Notes under the pieces: model-generated | Databases searched by the model: none | The model's input: only the letters and a program-made list of their open reading frames with translations | Told to the model about the DNA's origin: nothing | Program-made: the position numbers and the translations under genes | Shown here: positions 4,663-5,379 of the stretch, piece by piece | Position numbering within the stretch: position 1 is the stretch's first letter | How the letters are laid out: each line of letters begins with the position of its first letter | Source of the DNA: Paracoccaceae bacterium | GTDB taxonomy: Bacteria > Pseudomonadota > Alphaproteobacteria > Rhodobacterales > Rhodobacteraceae | Length of the DNA stretch: 5,379 bases | NCBI GenBank assembly: GCA_003250135.1 | Contig: QKHF01000264.1 | Location: 1 to 5,379, forward strand | Direction of reading: 5' to 3'

Positions 4663-5379
4663 TTACGCGGCCTCGGCGGCCATACGCTCGGCCTTGGCGA
4701 TCGCCTCGTCGATGTCGCCGACCATGTAGAAGGCGGCCTCCGGAAGGTGATCGAACTCGCCCGCGACCAGACGCTTGAAGCCGTCGATGGTCTTCTCCAG
4801 CGGCACCTGCACGCCGTCCGAGCCGGTGAAGACCTTGGCGACGTCGAAGGGCTGGGAGAGGAAACGCTGGATCTTGCGCGCGCGGGCCACGGTCAGCTTG
4901 TCGTCCTCCGACAGCTCGTCCATGCCGAGGATCGCGATGATGTCCTGCAGCGACTTGTAGCGCTGCAGCGTGCCCTGCACGTCGCGCGCGACCTGATAGT
5001 GCTCCTCACCGACGACCGCCGGATCGAGGATGCGCGACGAGGAGTCGAGCGGATCGACCGCCGGATAGATGCCCAGCTCGGCGATCTGGCGCGAAAGCAC
5101 GGTGGTCGCGTCGAGGTGGGCGAAGGTGGTGGCCGGCGCCGGGTCGGTCAAGTCGTCCGCAGGCACGTAGACCGCCTGGATCGAGGTGATCGAGCCCGCC
5201 TTGGTCGAGGTGATCCGCTCCTGCATCGCGCCCATGTCGGTGGCCAGCGTCGGCTGATAGCCCACCGCCGAGGGGATGCGGCCGAGAAGCGCCGACACCT
5301 CGGAGCCCGCCTGGGTGAAGCGGAAGATGTTGTCGACGAAGAACAGCACGTCGGTGCCGGACTGGTCGCGGAACTGCTC
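4663..5379 (-). CDS. atpD: F1Fo ATP synthase beta subunit, C-terminal half (5' end beyond the window)
   Basis: Catalytic subunit of F1, which makes ATP from ADP and phosphate at the alpha-beta interface. The window holds the last 238 codons of a protein of roughly 470; the frame is open to the right edge, so a GTG at 5349 is an internal valine (EQFRDQSGTDV before LFFVDN). Visible hallmarks in fragment numbering: the Walker B strand LFFVDN (Asp16) with the nearby Arg20, then SALLGRIPSAVGYQPTLATDMG, AVYVPADDLTDPAP, the ATTVLSR segment, RILDP, and the catch loop DELSEDD at 154-160 followed by KLTVARARKIQRFLSQPF. The catch loop is normally DELSEED, a conservative change. The end AAEAA with TAA is typical. 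No damage is visible. It is upstream of atpC in the same operon, transcribed leftwards. Confidence 0.97.
   Translation of the reverse strand, partial: EQFRDQSGTDVLFFVDNIFRFTQAGSEVSALLGRIPSAVGYQPTLATDMGAMQERITSTKAGSITSIQAVYVPADDLTDPAPATTFAHLDATTVLSRQIAELGIYPAVDPLDSSSRILDPAVVGEEHYQVARDVQGTLQRYKSLQDIIAILGMDELSEDDKLTVARARKIQRFLSQPFDVAKVFTGSDGVQVPLEKTIDGFKRLVAGEFDHLPEAAFYMVGDIDEAIAKAERMAAEAA

Overview
This high-GC window (well above 60 % by eye) carries ordinary housekeeping genes of an alphaproteobacterium. The evidence is the gene sequences (alphaproteobacterial-type RppH, CtpA, and ATP synthase beta and epsilon) and the series gpmI - envC-like - ctpA - rppH on one strand facing the end of an atp operon on the other. 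I cannot fix the order from sequence alone; Rhodobacterales and Hyphomonas/Maricaulis-type bacteria are both plausible. I see no mobile element, CRISPR array, tRNA or rRNA.

Layout, left half (1-3438, + strand): the C-terminal quarter of gpmI (glycolysis) enters from the left edge. Seven bases later comes an EnvC-like murein hydrolase activator, which is split into two overlapping reading frames (386-1078 and 1075-1548). Then come ctpA (a periplasmic S41 protease whose ATGA start overlaps the preceding stop) and, after a 67-base structured gap, rppH (RNA 5' pyrophosphohydrolase). The tight spacing through ctpA suggests one transcript. EnvC and CtpA together point to control of peptidoglycan hydrolysis during growth and division.

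Middle (3439-4233): a 228-base intergenic region contains three inverted repeats and a very strong Shine-Dalgarno. It leads into a 157-residue, lysine-rich, coiled-coil cytoplasmic protein that I do not recognise. A strong hairpin with T runs on both sides follows and probably terminates transcription from both directions.

Right half (4234-5379, - strand): the end of the atp operon, with complete atpC and the C-terminal half of atpD running off the right edge.

Most notable points: (1) the EnvC-like gene reads as one 386-residue protein if a single GC dinucleotide is removed from a CGCGCGCG tract at 1060-1067, so it is a frameshift (real or artefactual) or a coupled split gene; (2) the unrecognised coiled-coil protein has an internal 21-residue repeat and sits behind a structured leader. 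I found no convincing evidence of a wholly new multi-gene system.
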